Source: Callaeas wilsoni
Taxonomy: Eukaryota > Chordata > Aves > Passeriformes > Callaeidae
DNA: 64,000 nt
Assembly (NCBI GenBank): GCA_013398955.1
Contig: VWPU01002905.1
Coordinates: forward strand, 19,614-83,613
Direction: 5' to 3'
The notes under the pieces are model-generated. The model did no database searches, had not been told where the DNA came from, and was given only the letters and a program-made list of their open reading frames with translations. Shown one piece after another: positions 1 to 12,021 of this stretch. Within the stretch, counting starts at the first letter, position 1. Each line of letters opens with the position of its first letter. A program made the position numbers and the translations under genes.

Positions 1-3000
1 ATTTTCTTACTTTTAATTAAAAAGGACAATATGAAGATTCTATCTTGTCTGATCATTCGACGAGCAAAACCACTGCAGTTTACCATGAAAATAAATATTT
101 TGGCATCCTTTGGACTGACAGCAACTACCACGATCTGCAGCAAGCTACCATGATGATATGTTGCATTGACAGGCTGATAATCAAGCAGAGAAAACATCTG
201 ATAACCAAACTTCTCTGGAAAATGCCACAAAGACACATAGACATGATGTGTTTTTCCTCAAAACCTAAGGAAAAAAAAAGAAAAAAAAAAGGCATTTGAG
301 TCTTGACACACTTTAGAGAGTAAATATTTCTAACACGGTGTTTTTCAAAAAGTTTCCATTCGTGCTTGGAAGCACACTGCAAAATTTGATATTCAAATGT
401 TTGCTTCCTGTGGGTAAATGAAGCTAGTAATTGAAATGTAAACCTTTTGTCATGTAGGACTTTCCAGGTTTTTAGGCAAGAGGCTGTTCCATTATTCCAG
501 CATAATAACCCTGAGGAGAAAACCACAACAGTGTGTCTGAAAATTTGCGAGTTCCTTAATGCTCTAAAATGTACGAGGTACTTGAGACTGCCACTACGTT
601 TCTCAGGGCTAATTTTTACTAATAAAAATAAGTCTCTGTGAATGTTAGTAGAGTTTAAAACACAATAACATGTGGAGGGAATGCTTAGGGTTTTAGACCT
701 GTGGTACTGCTGCCTTTGTAAGTGAATAATGATATTCCCACATATGAAGGCTTAAGGTTAAGAGGGATCTTTGCAGTGGTGTTTTTCCTGCAGTGTATCT
801 GGGGGTTTGGGCCATTCACTCCTTGCTGATGATTACTTCTGCAGTTTTTCGAGCAGCTTTGTACCAGGCAGTTGGATCCATAAACTGCTATTGGATCAAA
901 CTCCTGAGCAGAAAAATTTGGTGGTGCCAGGTGGTCTGAACTCACGGAGCCAGTGGACCTGCAGCATCCGTGACAGCAGCACTCATTCCTGCAGGGAAGG
1001 TTCACTCTGCGTCACCACTTGCCAACAGCTCCGTAGGTGTTGAGCTACCAGGACATGTCATCATGACTTTAGTATATTGATTCTTCATCTGACTTAGTGT
1101 GATTCATGTGTGGACATGTTCATCACTGGCAGAAATGTTCTTTAGTGGGATTTTACTGATGCAATTAAATATTTTTGTAATATTCAGTTAAAATAATATT
1201 GTTAACATTTCGGGGGAAGAAAGATCATACACACTCTTATTAGAACCTCTCAATGATAAAAATTGTTCCTACACAAAGAGGAATATCATGTGTTTAGTAA
1301 AAGAGTCTTTATTTTTCCCTATTATATATGTAAGGAATTGTTTGTTCATAGGTAAGACTCAGAATGTTTGCAGGAATCCCTTTAGAGAACACCTGACAGT
1401 AGCAAATTTCTTTGATTATTACAGACAAGTTAAGTTTTAAATACTACTATATAATAAATATTCATGTCACATACCCTTTCTTATATCCTTAGGTACCTTT
1501 TTTAATCCCAAAGGATCACTGCAAATATATTCTCCCTTATATTCTTTCCTCTTTCCTTTTCCCAATTTCATTCAACACCTGATAGTTATTCGATGCTTAT
1601 CCCTAAGAATTTTTCTTTTATTACTGACTGAATTCTACTATATCCATATGCCTAATATACATGTTCTAATATAAAATAGCTAATAAAATAATAAAAGAGT
1701 TCTAGTAATGATAAATAAATTCTGCTAAAAGAATGGCCTAGGTCTTTGGTCTGTGTATGATCTTACGTACCCTGTGTGAAGCACTGCACAGATGCCGTGT
1801 TCAGGCCTTGTAAAGCAAATCATTTCATGAATAATCCAAGAAAATGGATGCCAGGAAGAAAAAGGTATCTGGACATAAAATGGGGAGCGTAAGCATTACC
1901 AAGATGAGGAAAACTCCTGGACAGGATTTTAGTGCCTTGTACATGGTGATGAACAGACTGCATTTCTTCTTGGAGCAGATTGTGAATTTCATTCCATGCC
2001 TGCAGCCCCCAGGGTGTAAGATGCTCATACCTATAGGAGGGGAAAATGGGCATGAAACTCAAACTTCAGTCAGAGGATTGGCGATCTTGTGACAATTCCT
2101 GAACTTACTTTGCTATACCTTTTCAAAGACTGTGTCCTTTTTGTTCAGATTCACGGGATTTTGTTTTGCTTTTTGTGGGGATTTTTTTTTTGGGTTTTTT
2201 TTTTGTAATGAAGATTTCAGGCTAAAGAAAGACTGACGAACAGAGATTAGGCTCAGGGCCATGTTGGCCAGGATCATCAGGCTTCTGGATACTGGCTTGT
2301 GTTTCCAACTGTAGAACTGGTCTGGGAATTGTGCATGACAAATTCTGCCAAAAATTTTCTGACTCTTTACTCATTTTTATAAGCTATACACAGAAAATGA
2401 AAAGCATAAAGCTCACCCACTTAAAAAAAAATGTACTTTGCTGAAACTTCTGCTGCAAGAAATGAAAAAAATAGTTTTCCTTATCTATATTTTTAAAAAA
2501 ATATTGCATGTGTGTTGATATAGATGTCTGTAAATTATGAAAATATTGTGATCCATGTAATTCACTTCCAAGTACAGTAGATCTTTCAGTGCTGTGTCTA
2601 GACATAGGCACAATTTATTTCTTTCCATTTGTGTCATGCACAGGCTCTTCGTGACCCTCCTCAGCCACCACTCCACAATATCTCATTTAGAGGGAAACTT
2701 GGTTTTATACTGGGCGAATTATGATTACAAAAAACCCTAGATACCATTCTATTAATAAGAAAATTATTTATTAAAACCAGCCAGTTTAAAATTACTAGCT
2801 TATTTTCCTGAAGATTAAGTTTCAAAGAGAAGCTGCCCTTCCTTCATCAGTTCCAGTCCACTATTTTCCACCCTTTGGTTCCTCCATATTTTCCATACAC
2901 CAGACCATTTTGTGGTTGAAGTTCTAGTCCTGTGGGGGGGAAAAATAGGACATACAACAACAAAGTCAGCTCTTACACCTCTAAGTCTTCAGTAATTCAT

Positions 3001-4310
3001 ATATATTGACAACATATGTGGTGTTCCACAGAACAAAAAAGTAATGGAAAAGTCTCATGGGAGTTGGTAAAGAGACCTTGGAGTTCTTGATGTTATAAAG
3101 AAACCTGTATGAATTGTTTTTCTCGGTCTCTCATTGTTAAATATTTTTCTTTTTCAGTAAAAAAGACAGTTCTAGTCGACTGAAAGAGGCCAAATAAGTG
3201 GACCAAGGGAAATATTTGTTGCAGAGATCTGCAGAACAGTGAAAGAGTTGGCAGCAAATGGACGTGTAAGTCTGAAAAAGATGCAGCAATAAAATCTCAT
3301 GATTTATGACCTTCTGATTTACAGAAATTAATAAATAACAAATAAACAGGCCAACAAAAAAAAAAGTGGAATAAGTGTTTAGGGACACTGAAGAGAATTA
3401 ATTTATTTTCCTTGTTCCACATTATGTCTTCCAAAATACAGCCAATATTTTTCTGTTTTCTCTGAAAGGTAAAGAAAGCTAAAGATATCCCTTTTTAGCA
3501 AGACCATATTTTCTCCCTCCCCCTTTTCCTGCTGCCCTGCAAATAGGAGGTATGGGCCAGCTGTGAGAAACACAATGTTCTGAAATTAGGAAAAAAGCCC
3601 TTACAGCAATCCCCACAGCTTTCGTGAAAGGTGCATCAAAATCCTGCAATTGCACCTTTAACAACAATTAATATTTACATTTAGATGCTGGATAATTACC
3701 TGTTCTTCTAGCTGACTGAGCTGTAGCTGTATTTTCTAGGAATGCTGTTTTCCTTCCAATAGATGGATTTCATTTCTTTGAAAACCACTGCAGTGTTTTT
3801 AAGACAGCAGGTGCAGCCAGTATTCTAATATATTCCTGTGCAAGGCAAACAGCCACCAGAGCAGGCCCTGAAGTGCCCATGGGATCAGGAGGATCCCAGC
3901 TCTGAGCTGCTCACAGTGACCTGGCAGCAGGCAGGGAAGGGAGCCCAGTGTGGCCAGGGAGGAAGGGCAAAGGGAAGCTATTGCTGCAACAGTCCCTCTA
4001 GCTGGTGGTTTTCCAGGAAACACCTCTTCTCCTGGCTGTTGGGGAAGATGAAACAGGAAAGCCTTATAAATATGATTGCCTGGCAAAAGATTCTGAGAAT
4101 AGGGAAACTGTAAGTGAGATTGAAATGAAAGCAAGCTTTGAGATACCAAGCCTTAGTTACTGAACAACTGGAAAACAATGGGATGGCCGGCAGAAGGTAA
4201 TCCCCTCTCTGACTGAACAATACCCTCTGCTTGCAGACAGGTCCAAGGGTCAGAGCAGACCCTACTGGCTTGGCAGCAGGGGTCCAAAGAGGAGTTTCTA
4301 GAGTTTAAAA
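1..4310. other. AT-rich non-coding stretch
   Basis: No supportable gene is seen. The open frames here are short, overlap on opposite strands and have translations typical of chance frames in AT-rich DNA. Local features are a T- and G-rich run near 2171-2207 and a GC-richer patch near 3840-4030. The patch lacks the CpG density of an island. The DNA could be intergenic or intronic. Confidence 0.6.
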
Positions 4311-4460
4311 TGTAACGCAGTATGGTAATGTAACAATTCTTATAGGCTGTATGTAAATGCTATAGGATTTGTATCTTGTACTAGATTGGTTAGTGGAAAT
4401 TAGAATATTCAACACAGAAGAAGATTTATTGTATTGCAAATGAGAACCTCGCTCTCTTTT

Positions 4461-4543
4461 CCTACTTCTTCTACTAGTTTTCCTACTTCTACTACTGCTA
4501 CCATTTCTACTACTACTACTTCTACTACTTCTCCTACTTCCCC
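4461..4543 (+). repeat. (CTA/CTT)n pyrimidine-rich microsatellite in LTR
   Basis: The tract is built of ACT, TCT and CCT triplets with few purines. It sits inside the LTR upstream of its AATAAA. Such a strand-asymmetric tract is length-variable and could form triplex DNA. Confidence 0.8.
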
Positions 4544-4659
4544 TTGCCCTTACTGTCTCTTGCTCTTACCTTTGCTTCGCTTGCTCTCTCACTTTCCTGG
4601 CCTGCTCCGAGCTGCAGCTGGCAGCTCCAAGCAGGGCCACTATACCCACGCCCTTCATA

Positions 4660-4665
4660 AATAAA
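4660..4665 (+). promoter_or_regulatory. AATAAA polyadenylation signal of the LTR
   Basis: An exact AATAAA lies within CATAAATAAAC, with C-rich sequence before it and an ACACACTC-like stretch after it. Its place between U3-like and U5-like sequence fits the polyadenylation signal near the R region of an LTR. Confidence 0.6.
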
Positions 4666-4959
4666 CTACACACTCTGAGACCCAACCACAGAGATCTCTC
4701 ATCTATAACCGTCCCGACCATCCAAACCAACCAAGAAGATCCCGCACCTGGGGTTTGCCAGGGGGCTGCTCTGGCAGCCAGCCCCCAGGGCACAGGTACA
4801 CAGGCACCTTGCTGCTTTCCTGGCAGCTCATGGGGTTTTGTGGCACATCCAGTGTTTAAGAGACCAGAGCGAGGCAGTTTGGGGGAGGCTGCAGTCCCCA
4901 GGTTACGTGAAGGAAAGAACTTTGCATGATGGTGTATTAAAATGTAAGCAGTTATCATA

Positions 4960-5000
4960 GTAATAATAACAATAATAATAATAATAATAATAATAATAAT
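4960..5000 (+). repeat. (AAT)n microsatellite
   Basis: The tract has about thirteen tandem AAT/TAA units with one interruption (AAC near 4970). It follows the LTR by about 50 bases. Confidence 0.95.
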
Positions 5001-7248
5001 CTGTTTTATGTGCAGTTAGTATTTCCTCCTCCTGCACAACTAGTGATTCTGAAATGATGCCAAAGCAGCATGGCTGTCCCTTGGATATAAAGACCTATGT
5101 TCAAAATACAAAGAGAAATCTCTCTGAGACACGCAGTGCTTTAGAAAACTAAATTCTGCTCCCTGTAGTTACAGCTGAACCTTTCTAGTTGCTATGCCAG
5201 TTCTGTCAACCCCTTGACCTTAATAACTGCTCTTGTGCACCTCAAAGTATGAAGAGACCATGCTAACACTTTATTTGTTTTCCAATATTAAAAATTTCCC
5301 AAAGTCTGTAAGTGAACAAAAGAATTGTTTACAGGCAGATTCTGAAGAGTTTATTCTTGGTAAACAGCCTCCAAAGAACCTTATGACATATTATTTGCTC
5401 AACTAGTATATTTTGGGTTCGCCCAGGAACTTGCAGTGATGGAGTAAAAGTGCCAGTAGTAGAATGTATGTGGGACTAGAGTATGTACAAACAACTCAAA
5501 CGTGATACAAGGTATTTATAGTGAGGTAATTAATTTTTAATTATAGCAGTTCTAGATTGCTTGTCCAAAGAGCAAGAACTGAGTGATATTTGACCTGTTA
5601 TTTTGTATGCCTTGAACAATCGTGGCCGGTATTTACCTTATTGCATGAGCAATCAAGGTTGCAACCTAGCTGTCATACAGTAATTGTGATAATTTTCAAC
5701 ATCTGTGTTTATCTTGTAAAATTTTGGTATAAAATGTATCAAAGTGTATTTATATGAGCTCTAATTAAAAGTTATAATTTATGCTACTTTTCTCTGAGAT
5801 GTATTTATTTCAAAGTCTTTAAATAGTATTCATGCCATTAGAAATTATAAAGGTAATGGACATCAGTATTATTTAAACTGTTGTATTTTCCTCTGCTGTG
5901 TCTCAGTGGGAATACTGAGTGCCACACAAGAGCTATAATTGAGAAATCCCTTGCTCTCTGTGACTCTGATTGCTATTATGATTGGAATAATTTGCATTTT
6001 TATGAAGATACTATTCTGTCTCCAGGCATCCATGACTGTGGTGATGTTTTGAAGATCATTTGAAAAGACACATAGAAATTATTTGCTTTTAGTAGAATGG
6101 CTCTTTACTTGCAAGCAAAAACAAATTATTTGGTTCAAAGGAAATACAGAAAGGCTCGTAAGTATCTGAAGAAGGAGCTGTTGGTAAACAATATCTCCAG
6201 AAAATGATTCCTCCTCAAATGCCTGCAAAGACACTTTACTAAACCTTCTCCTGCAGACACACTAAGACCCTTGCAGCCTTACCAAGCAATAAAATTACTG
6301 GTAGGGTTAGAACCTTCCATGGCAGCAGGTCACTTCATCTCTCTGCTTCCCCTGTAAGTGCCTAATAAAGAACTTGTGGATTTTTTCACTTTGGAAGCCT
6401 GAGGCTCTGACCATGTGGCCTCCACCTCGTTCAAATACAGGCTGTCTCTGGCTTAATAGAAGCAATGAATTAGTGGTACCACCCTGTAACTGTCATTCTC
6501 TGCTATCAGGAAAACCACTTTTTTAAAAAGCAGACAGAAACGATACAGCTGAGGCTTTGGTACCCCTTTCACCCCACTAAATTCACAGTGAGCAATATTT
6601 TGTTCTGCACTTCGACTATGTTGAAAAGAGTGATTAAACCTGAGAGGAGTTTTATCTTTGTCTGTGACTAAATGCTAAAATATGTCTCTCCATTACCCTG
6701 CAATCATATGTACACATACAGAGGAAATGTGAGTGTCAGTGGAAATTACACACTTCTGACTAGTGGTAAACATTATTTCCAGAATTTTTCAATTTCGTAA
6801 TGAAGGGAATTGAACACCTCAGAGCCTGCAGAGTAACAGAGTCAAAACAGCCAATGAAGACCAGCTGGCATTTATCTGTTGTCTTTAAAGCTAATATTAG
6901 AGACCCAAAAATTCCCAGGTATTTCGTGTAATCTGAGAGTTTTATGTGTAACCCTAACAATTTCTGTTGGGCCCTTCTCTTTCTTTTCATAGAGCAAAAA
7001 ACTAAGACCTCACCCATGCAGAAAGAACTCTTCTTCTAATACTGCCTCAAAACTTTCTTAATGTAACATGTGTCCCAAGTGAATGTCATAATACTGCTTT
7101 GACCAAGTTAACTTACAGGGTTACAGAGAATCAGTTAATTGAACTGCAGTGTCCAAACGCAGTGTCCATTCTAAGCCTTGGCTGCATCAGACTTACCAAA
7201 ACAAACTACATAGCTGAGAATTGGCAGTATTCACTACCTTTACCTCTC
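5001..7248. other. AT-rich non-coding stretch
   Basis: Nothing gene-like is convincing here. A pyrimidine-rich sequence followed by CAG is read on the minus strand near 6827-6850. It could be a splice acceptor, followed by a short open frame ending in a stop near 6781. It cannot be joined in frame to the minus-strand candidate at 7249-7598 through a good donor, so it is not called. Confidence 0.5.
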
Positions 7249-7598
7249 TCACAGAGGCACCCCAAACCTTGAATAATCAAAATTCATGTGTGAATTTAAG
7301 GCACGAAGTACTCTCAGCACTGAAGGTTCTAAGACAACTAATTTCTGAGCAGCTATAACCAAGCACATTGGTTCATCTATAGCGAAGTCTTCAGGCACAT
7401 AATAGATTAAATGACACTTTTTCTCCCCCACTAATTTTATTACAGCATTGTTCTTCATGCCCTGTATAATTAACATTCTGTCATCATCTCCATTATGAAC
7501 CTCTATTTTTGCTGGTTTATAACCTTGTCCATAATTTACTCTGAAAGGGAGGCTGTGGTATGGGATTTTGTCACAATCAGGGGTTCTTCTTGCACTGA
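7249..7598 (-). CDS. protein-like open frame, possible exon, weakly BRICHOS-like
   Basis: Read on the minus strand, TTTATTTTTAG at about 7599-7609 resembles a splice acceptor. From 7598 the frame starts with two bases of a split codon and stays open for about 115 codons to a TGA at 7249-7251. The product is balanced in charged and hydrophobic residues, unlike most chance frames here. It includes IEVHNGDDDRMLIIQG, then KLVGEKKCHL and YYVPEDF. The spacing from the NG pair to the KC pair resembles the core of BRICHOS proteins such as tenomodulin and chondromodulin. However, the conserved aspartate is not in place, so the family call is weak. The only good in-frame ATG is internal (7474-7476). 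A possible donor AAG/GTTTGG lies at 7268. It could be a real exon, a decayed exon or a lucky chance frame. No partner exons were found. Confidence 0.3.
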
Positions 7599-10339
7599 CT
7601 AAAAATAAACGCTAAGATTTTCAGAAGTGATTAATCAATTGCACCCTTCTGATTTAAACTGGTAGAAGGATTATGAATCTCCAAGGGTGAGCAGAAGAAT
7701 CTGTCTTTTCTGCAAAACAAACCTCATTGGGCACTTATTTTAAAATTGTTGCTCTTGTCTAATGAACAGATAAGTTTGTTCCTTTATTTGAAACCCAAGC
7801 ATCAGCAGAAATACAGTATTTGATGTCAGATGCTCCCTGCAATGTTCTGCTAGAAGGGACCCTTCTCTTTCCAAGCAGAATTTGCCATCATTGGCTTCTT
7901 GTCTTCTTGTATTTAAAAGCAAGCACAATGTGTGAGGGAAAATATATCACAGGCGTAGCAGTTAATTTAAATATGAAATACTAGTATTTCAAATTTCTTC
8001 TGCATGTATAGATATACAGATTAAAGACTTCCTAAATGAATATTGAAACAAACAGATAGAAATGTTAAGATGTGGTCTGGCTATTTTAGGATTGTTTCTT
8101 GCACAACTACTGGTTTTGTAATGGTGAATTGCAAAGCCTTATAATGATTTGATGGAACTGCAATTGGGCCTTGTGGGCCTGCTTCTCACAATTTTCTTAG
8201 GAAGTGAAATCTGAAACTACTATGCAAAGGACACAATCCACTGTCTCTCATGATCATGACAAAGCCATAAAATGTCCATTCTTTTGTAGACCATGACATT
8301 TTAAATGCTTCTGGTTTTGTGTTACTGTGTTTACCCTCCCAAATCTCAATAACACTAAATGGTGCCATTATTTTAAATCACAGCTCCAACTCATGCCTTT
8401 TCTAATGGGAGTTGAGCTGGATCTAAGATAACAGTATTCCTACTCTTAGGAGAGATTGATGGGGTCGGTTCAACTTTACACCTTTTTTAAACCCATTCAG
8501 TTGCTTTATATCCTTCAGCCTCAAATCAGAAGTTTTCCTGAAATCTGGGCAATGGTGGGTCACAAATAATCACTATGGCCATAACTATTTTCTGTGAAGG
8601 TAACAGAGGGGAAACAGTGAGAACTGGGAGAAAAAGGTGGGAGAAATAAGAGGAAGGAAACCTGTCCTGTTCTCTAGTCCTGCCTGCATTTGAGTGGAGG
8701 AAATTCATACCTGTTTGGATGTCCTCACTGCACTGCCTGCTCCTGACATCATCTGCTTTGCTGCCTATCATGGAGTGTTGCAAGAAGGGCAGACATACCA
8801 GGCAAAGAAGTACCAGTTAAGAGAGTCATATTTAGAATAGAATTTTATGCTGTTAATTCAACTGAGCACTCGAGGATGTGTCTAGGTCACCCAGTTTTGA
8901 GAGTTAGGTATGCAAGTGTTCAACATTTGGCACACGTTTTCCTGAATATGTGGGCCTTTCTTACAAGATTTTTGAGCATTTATGGCTTAAGAACTGCTTA
9001 AATGCTTTTTTTTGAGTTGGCACTGGAATGAAAAAGCAATCACAGAGAAACTGCGAATTAAAATAAAACACCTGCCTTGTTGAAAGGGAGTCCTGGAGTT
9101 CTGTGTTTCATGCTGACCTGAGATGTGCACTGTCCACTCTCTCATGCATCTGCACTCCAACAGCTGGGGAAAGGCTCACAGGGAGGTCATCTAAATAGGG
9201 GAGCAGAAGGACACTGTTCTGTGGGCCTGGCGAAAGAGGGGTGGCCGGTTTGGAGAGATGGAGCAGCACCTACAAAGAGTTTAAGGTTAGGTACATTTGG
9301 TCACCTGCCTCTGGCTGCCACTCCAAAAGGATCCTAAACATTGCAGGCGTTGATTTAAGTCTAAAGCTGTTGCAGACAAGAGAGTCTCAGGCACATTTTT
9401 AGCAGAAACATGAAAATGCTGACATCTTTTTTTCTTTCTTGACTGCTCCATATATTATGTTACTAATAGATGCCTCTCTTGAATTTCAGACAGTAAAAAT
9501 AATTACCACAATTTCTCTTTTGCCTCTCCCCCTTCCCTTCTGATGGCTTTTGAGTCTCTTTGAATGAAGGCTTGGCTGCATAACCAGACCTGCATAAATC
9601 ACATCAGGCCCTGTGTGTGTGTATGGAATAGCAGCACATGCAGGTCTCCTACGCACAAGAGAGGATTAGGAACAGATTAAGCACATTGATTCTGCCATTC
9701 CCCCAGTGTGTGCTTCATCTAACTATTCCACTTACACTTGGCACTTTTGTGATTAAAGCCTGTGTAACAGATGAACATATTGTAAGCAGATAGGAAGAAA
9801 GCAGCTATTAAAATTGGTTTGAATTACTTCTCCTGCTTGAAAAAAAAAAACAAACCAACAAACTCCTCTCCAAACCAGATCTTTTATCTTGAATTCTAGA
9901 AGCAATCAGAAGTATTTCTAAATATCGTGTCTTCCCAAACAAGGAATTTGAAGGAAAGAGCCCTGCAAGAAGCTCAAAGAAGACAAAATGAGAATAAGAA
10001 ATTATTCCTTCAGAGACTAAAAACTCAAATTTGATGATCAAAGGCAGGTCTTCCAATGAGTTTATTCTGTAAGATTTTCAGTCTGTGGGAGTAGAGGGAC
10101 CTCAATATCCCACAGGATGTTCCAAATCAGTCAGGATTAGCCCTCTGGGTCTAGAAGAGTGATTGTAGTTCCTATTCTTGTAGGAAGATGGTCTAGAATT
10201 ACAAAATTTGAATTTTCTTTGTTGCCACTCCTACATTGAACAGACAATATTTTCCTTACATGTACATCACCAGCTTGAAAATTTGTCCTTGGGTAGTGAG
10301 CTGGCCTAAATTCCAGAGCCTAACAATACTGTGGATAAT
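7599..10339. other. AT-rich non-coding stretch
   Basis: No gene or transposon is recognised. One strong pyrimidine tract ending in CAG occurs on the minus strand near 8598-8660. The short open frame after it lacks a GT donor and ends near 8526. A GC-richer patch at 9125-9340 shows no coding support. Confidence 0.5.
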
Positions 10340-10364
10340 GGTAAAATTAAATTTTAATTTTACC
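10340..10364. repeat. perfect AT-rich palindrome, 12-base arms
   Basis: GGTAAAATTAAA is followed by a single T and then its exact reverse complement. The structure ends two bases before the CTTATC that flanks the LTR on the left. It could extrude as a cruciform. Confidence 0.95.
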
Positions 10365-10365
10365 G

Positions 10366-10371
10366 CTTATC
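10366..10371. repeat. candidate left target-site duplication (CTTATC)
   Basis: CTTATC occurs here and again at 10926-10931, directly outside the two proposed LTR ends. Six bases is the usual duplication length for avian alpha- and beta-like retroviral insertions. Confidence 0.5.
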
Positions 10372-10925
10372 TGTTGTGGTGAATGAACCAACCAGGGGGC
10401 CACAGAGCCCAGAAACAGAGGGTTGGTGGGCTGGTACCAAAGAGTAAAACCCCATTCTGTGAAGATGGCTTCTGCCTCTGAATTCCTAGGATTCCTGAGG
10501 GGTGGTTCTGTCTACAGTTGACAGACACCCCTTGTGTCCCCTAAGAGAAGGTGTCCTGGCCTGTCCTGCCTTTCTCCTCTTCCTATGGGTCCCTGCTGTG
10601 CCACCCCACCCCCTTCCCTGGATCCCTTTAAAAAGCCCCTCAGTCTCTTGTCTTGCTCTCTTTGTATCAGGTCCCCTTTGAGGGAGTTTCTACAATAAAC
10701 CTTTGGAACACCGGCCGAAGGAGCCTCCTCTGCTCATTTATTTCTGGTCACGCCTGGGCTATCCACAAGCCCCAGGCACGCTGGGCTCCGTGCCCTCCAC
10801 CGCCCGGGCTGGGAGGCTGGCTAGCGAGGCACCGGGGTGCCACAGGGTGTTCTCCCTTTGTGTTGGACATTCCGGACCAAGCTGCGGCCCCCCCAGCCCG
10901 GCCAGCGTGCCAGCATACTGATATA
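10372..10925 (+). mobile_element. probable solo LTR (endogenous retrovirus), about 554 bp
   Basis: The element begins TGTTGTGG after CTTATC. It contains a GC-rich U3-like part, a TTTAAAAA TATA-like word near 10627-10634 and an AATAAA at 10694-10699. A GC- and CpG-richer U5-like segment follows. A second CTTATC follows at 10926. The spacing of TATA-like word and poly(A) signal, about 60 bases, fits a compact LTR. The 3' terminus reads GATATA where CA is usual, so the right end may be misplaced or mutated. No viral coding frame is adjacent, which suggests loss of the provirus by LTR recombination. The subfamily is not identified. Confidence 0.6.
10694..10699 (+). promoter_or_regulatory. AATAAA signal of the second LTR
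   Basis: An exact AATAAA occurs in TACAATAAACC, downstream of the TATA-like TTTAAAAA and followed by T-rich sequence (CTCATTTATTTC), as expected at the R region of an LTR. Confidence 0.6.
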
Positions 10926-10931
10926 CTTATC
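10926..10931. repeat. candidate right target-site duplication (CTTATC)
   Basis: Identical to 10366-10371. The base before each copy differs (G versus A), so the duplication is exactly six bases. Confidence 0.5.
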
Positions 10932-11189
10932 CTCCAGTATAATCCTGACAATATCAGCAGCATGGCTCTGTGGCATGAAGGTTAACTGCATTCTGGCTCC
11001 ATTTATAAGAATGCAGCTGGCTGAGTGAAGCAGGGGTCATTCTCCTCCATTCAGCACTTGGGAGCCTGCATCTGATCCAGTTGCCTGGGTTGGGGCTTCC
11101 CAGCCCAAGGAATCGGTGAGCAAAGGGGACGAGTGCAGCAAGGGCCCCTGCGTGTCCTGGGGAAGGCAGCAGAGGATGAGCAAGGATAG

Positions 11190-11510
11190 TCTGGAATGGC
11201 TGGGCTCGCTCCGCTCGAAGTCATCTGCCTGCATCTGCCTAAGGAGCGGTGCCAGAGGAGCCGGAGGCGGAGATGCACAGCGAGAGGAGGACAGGAGAGA
11301 GCAGCCAGGGGCCGCAGCACGGGAAGCTGTCCCGCAGGAGCGAAGTCCATCCCTTCGAGGGGCTGCGCACTGCCCGTCCCGGGCGGACACCACACCTCAC
11401 CGGCTGCGCATCGCCAGCGGCCTGCCTCGCTCCTACGGGAACCCAGCGCCAGGCTCCTTTCCTGGAGTGGTCGGGCCAAGTGACCGCCAGGGATCGCTTC
11501 CCACCCAAAT
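11190..11510. promoter_or_regulatory. small CpG-island-like block
   Basis: I count about 26 CpG dinucleotides between roughly 11205 and 11495, in DNA whose surroundings have almost none. The block is GC-rich on both strands and lies about 270 bases after the LTR. Open frames run through it in several frames on both strands, as usual for GC-rich DNA with few stops, so none is called. It could be an unmethylated promoter, the first exon of an unannotated transcript, or young repeat sequence whose CpGs have not decayed. Confidence 0.5.
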
Positions 11511-11916
11511 TGTGTGCCAAGCTTTTGTTCTCATTTACACTGTCAGCCAACCAACAATTGTGGGCATTTAATTATTGCAATTTTAAAGGGGAAAAAGTCT
11601 TCATACGGTGGTCTAGGATTTTTCTCCAGTAATTTTTCTCCATTTTTTCCTACCCCAACCCTGCCTTCACGATCTCTCTACAAAGTGTTGAAACACAAGG
11701 ATGACTAATCAGCTATCAATGGCAGAATAGTTTCATTGGGTTTTTTTCAGGAAGAGAGTAACAGGTTGTTTTCTTATTTCTAACTGTGCTACTGGTGTTC
11801 AAATTTAAGGTAATAGGATCTTAATTTGTTGGTTGTTTTGGGGGTTTTTTCTTTTGATTTTTTTTTCCTGCTATCTTCTGACATTAAAAAATACTGGGAA
11901 AATAACATTTCCATCA

Positions 11917-11956
11917 TTTCAATTGTTTGATTTCAATTGTTTGTTTCAATTGTTGA
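11917..11956 (+). repeat. three tandem copies of a 13-14 base unit
   Basis: The unit TTTCAATTGTTTG is repeated three times. The first copy has one extra A and the third has a one-base change near its end. Each copy contains the palindrome CAATTG. Confidence 0.9.
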
Positions 11957-12021
11957 TTCTCTTCAACCTCACTGCAATTTTTTTTGTTTTGCTTCAAGTG
12001 CCAGCTATTAAATACACTTGC

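Larger units (their letters stand above)
4311..4907 (+). mobile_element. probable solo retroviral LTR (endogenous retrovirus)
   Basis: The block starts with TGTAAC at 4311 and contains GGTTACG near 4901-4907, an imperfect inverted match to the start, as expected for LTR termini. Between them are an AT-rich U3-like part, a long pyrimidine-rich tract, a GC-richer segment and an AATAAA signal at 4660-4665. A U5-like stretch follows, with repeated CCAAC-type words. It resembles songbird ERV LTRs by recognition only. No gag, pol or env frame flanks it, so a solo LTR is inferred. The right end is uncertain, because no target-site duplication matches at 4907. A TTAAAA word occurs at 4305-4310 and again at 4937-4942, but this is AT-rich and may be coincidence. 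Confidence 0.6.

Noticed and set aside
4305..4942. TTAAAA as target-site duplication of the first LTR
   Set aside because: The word is AT-rich and common here, and the right copy lies 30 bases beyond the best LTR end.
6781..6831. Short minus-strand frame after a CTCTGCAG acceptor-like site
   Set aside because: It reads plausibly as a C-terminus but no donor in the right phase joins it to the candidate at 7249-7598.
8526..8620. Minus-strand acceptor-like pyrimidine tract followed by a short hydrophobic frame
   Set aside because: There is no GT donor at a plausible place and the frame soon stops.
11116..11571. Several long overlapping frames on both strands
   Set aside because: They follow from few stop codons in GC-rich DNA. 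No single frame is favoured.
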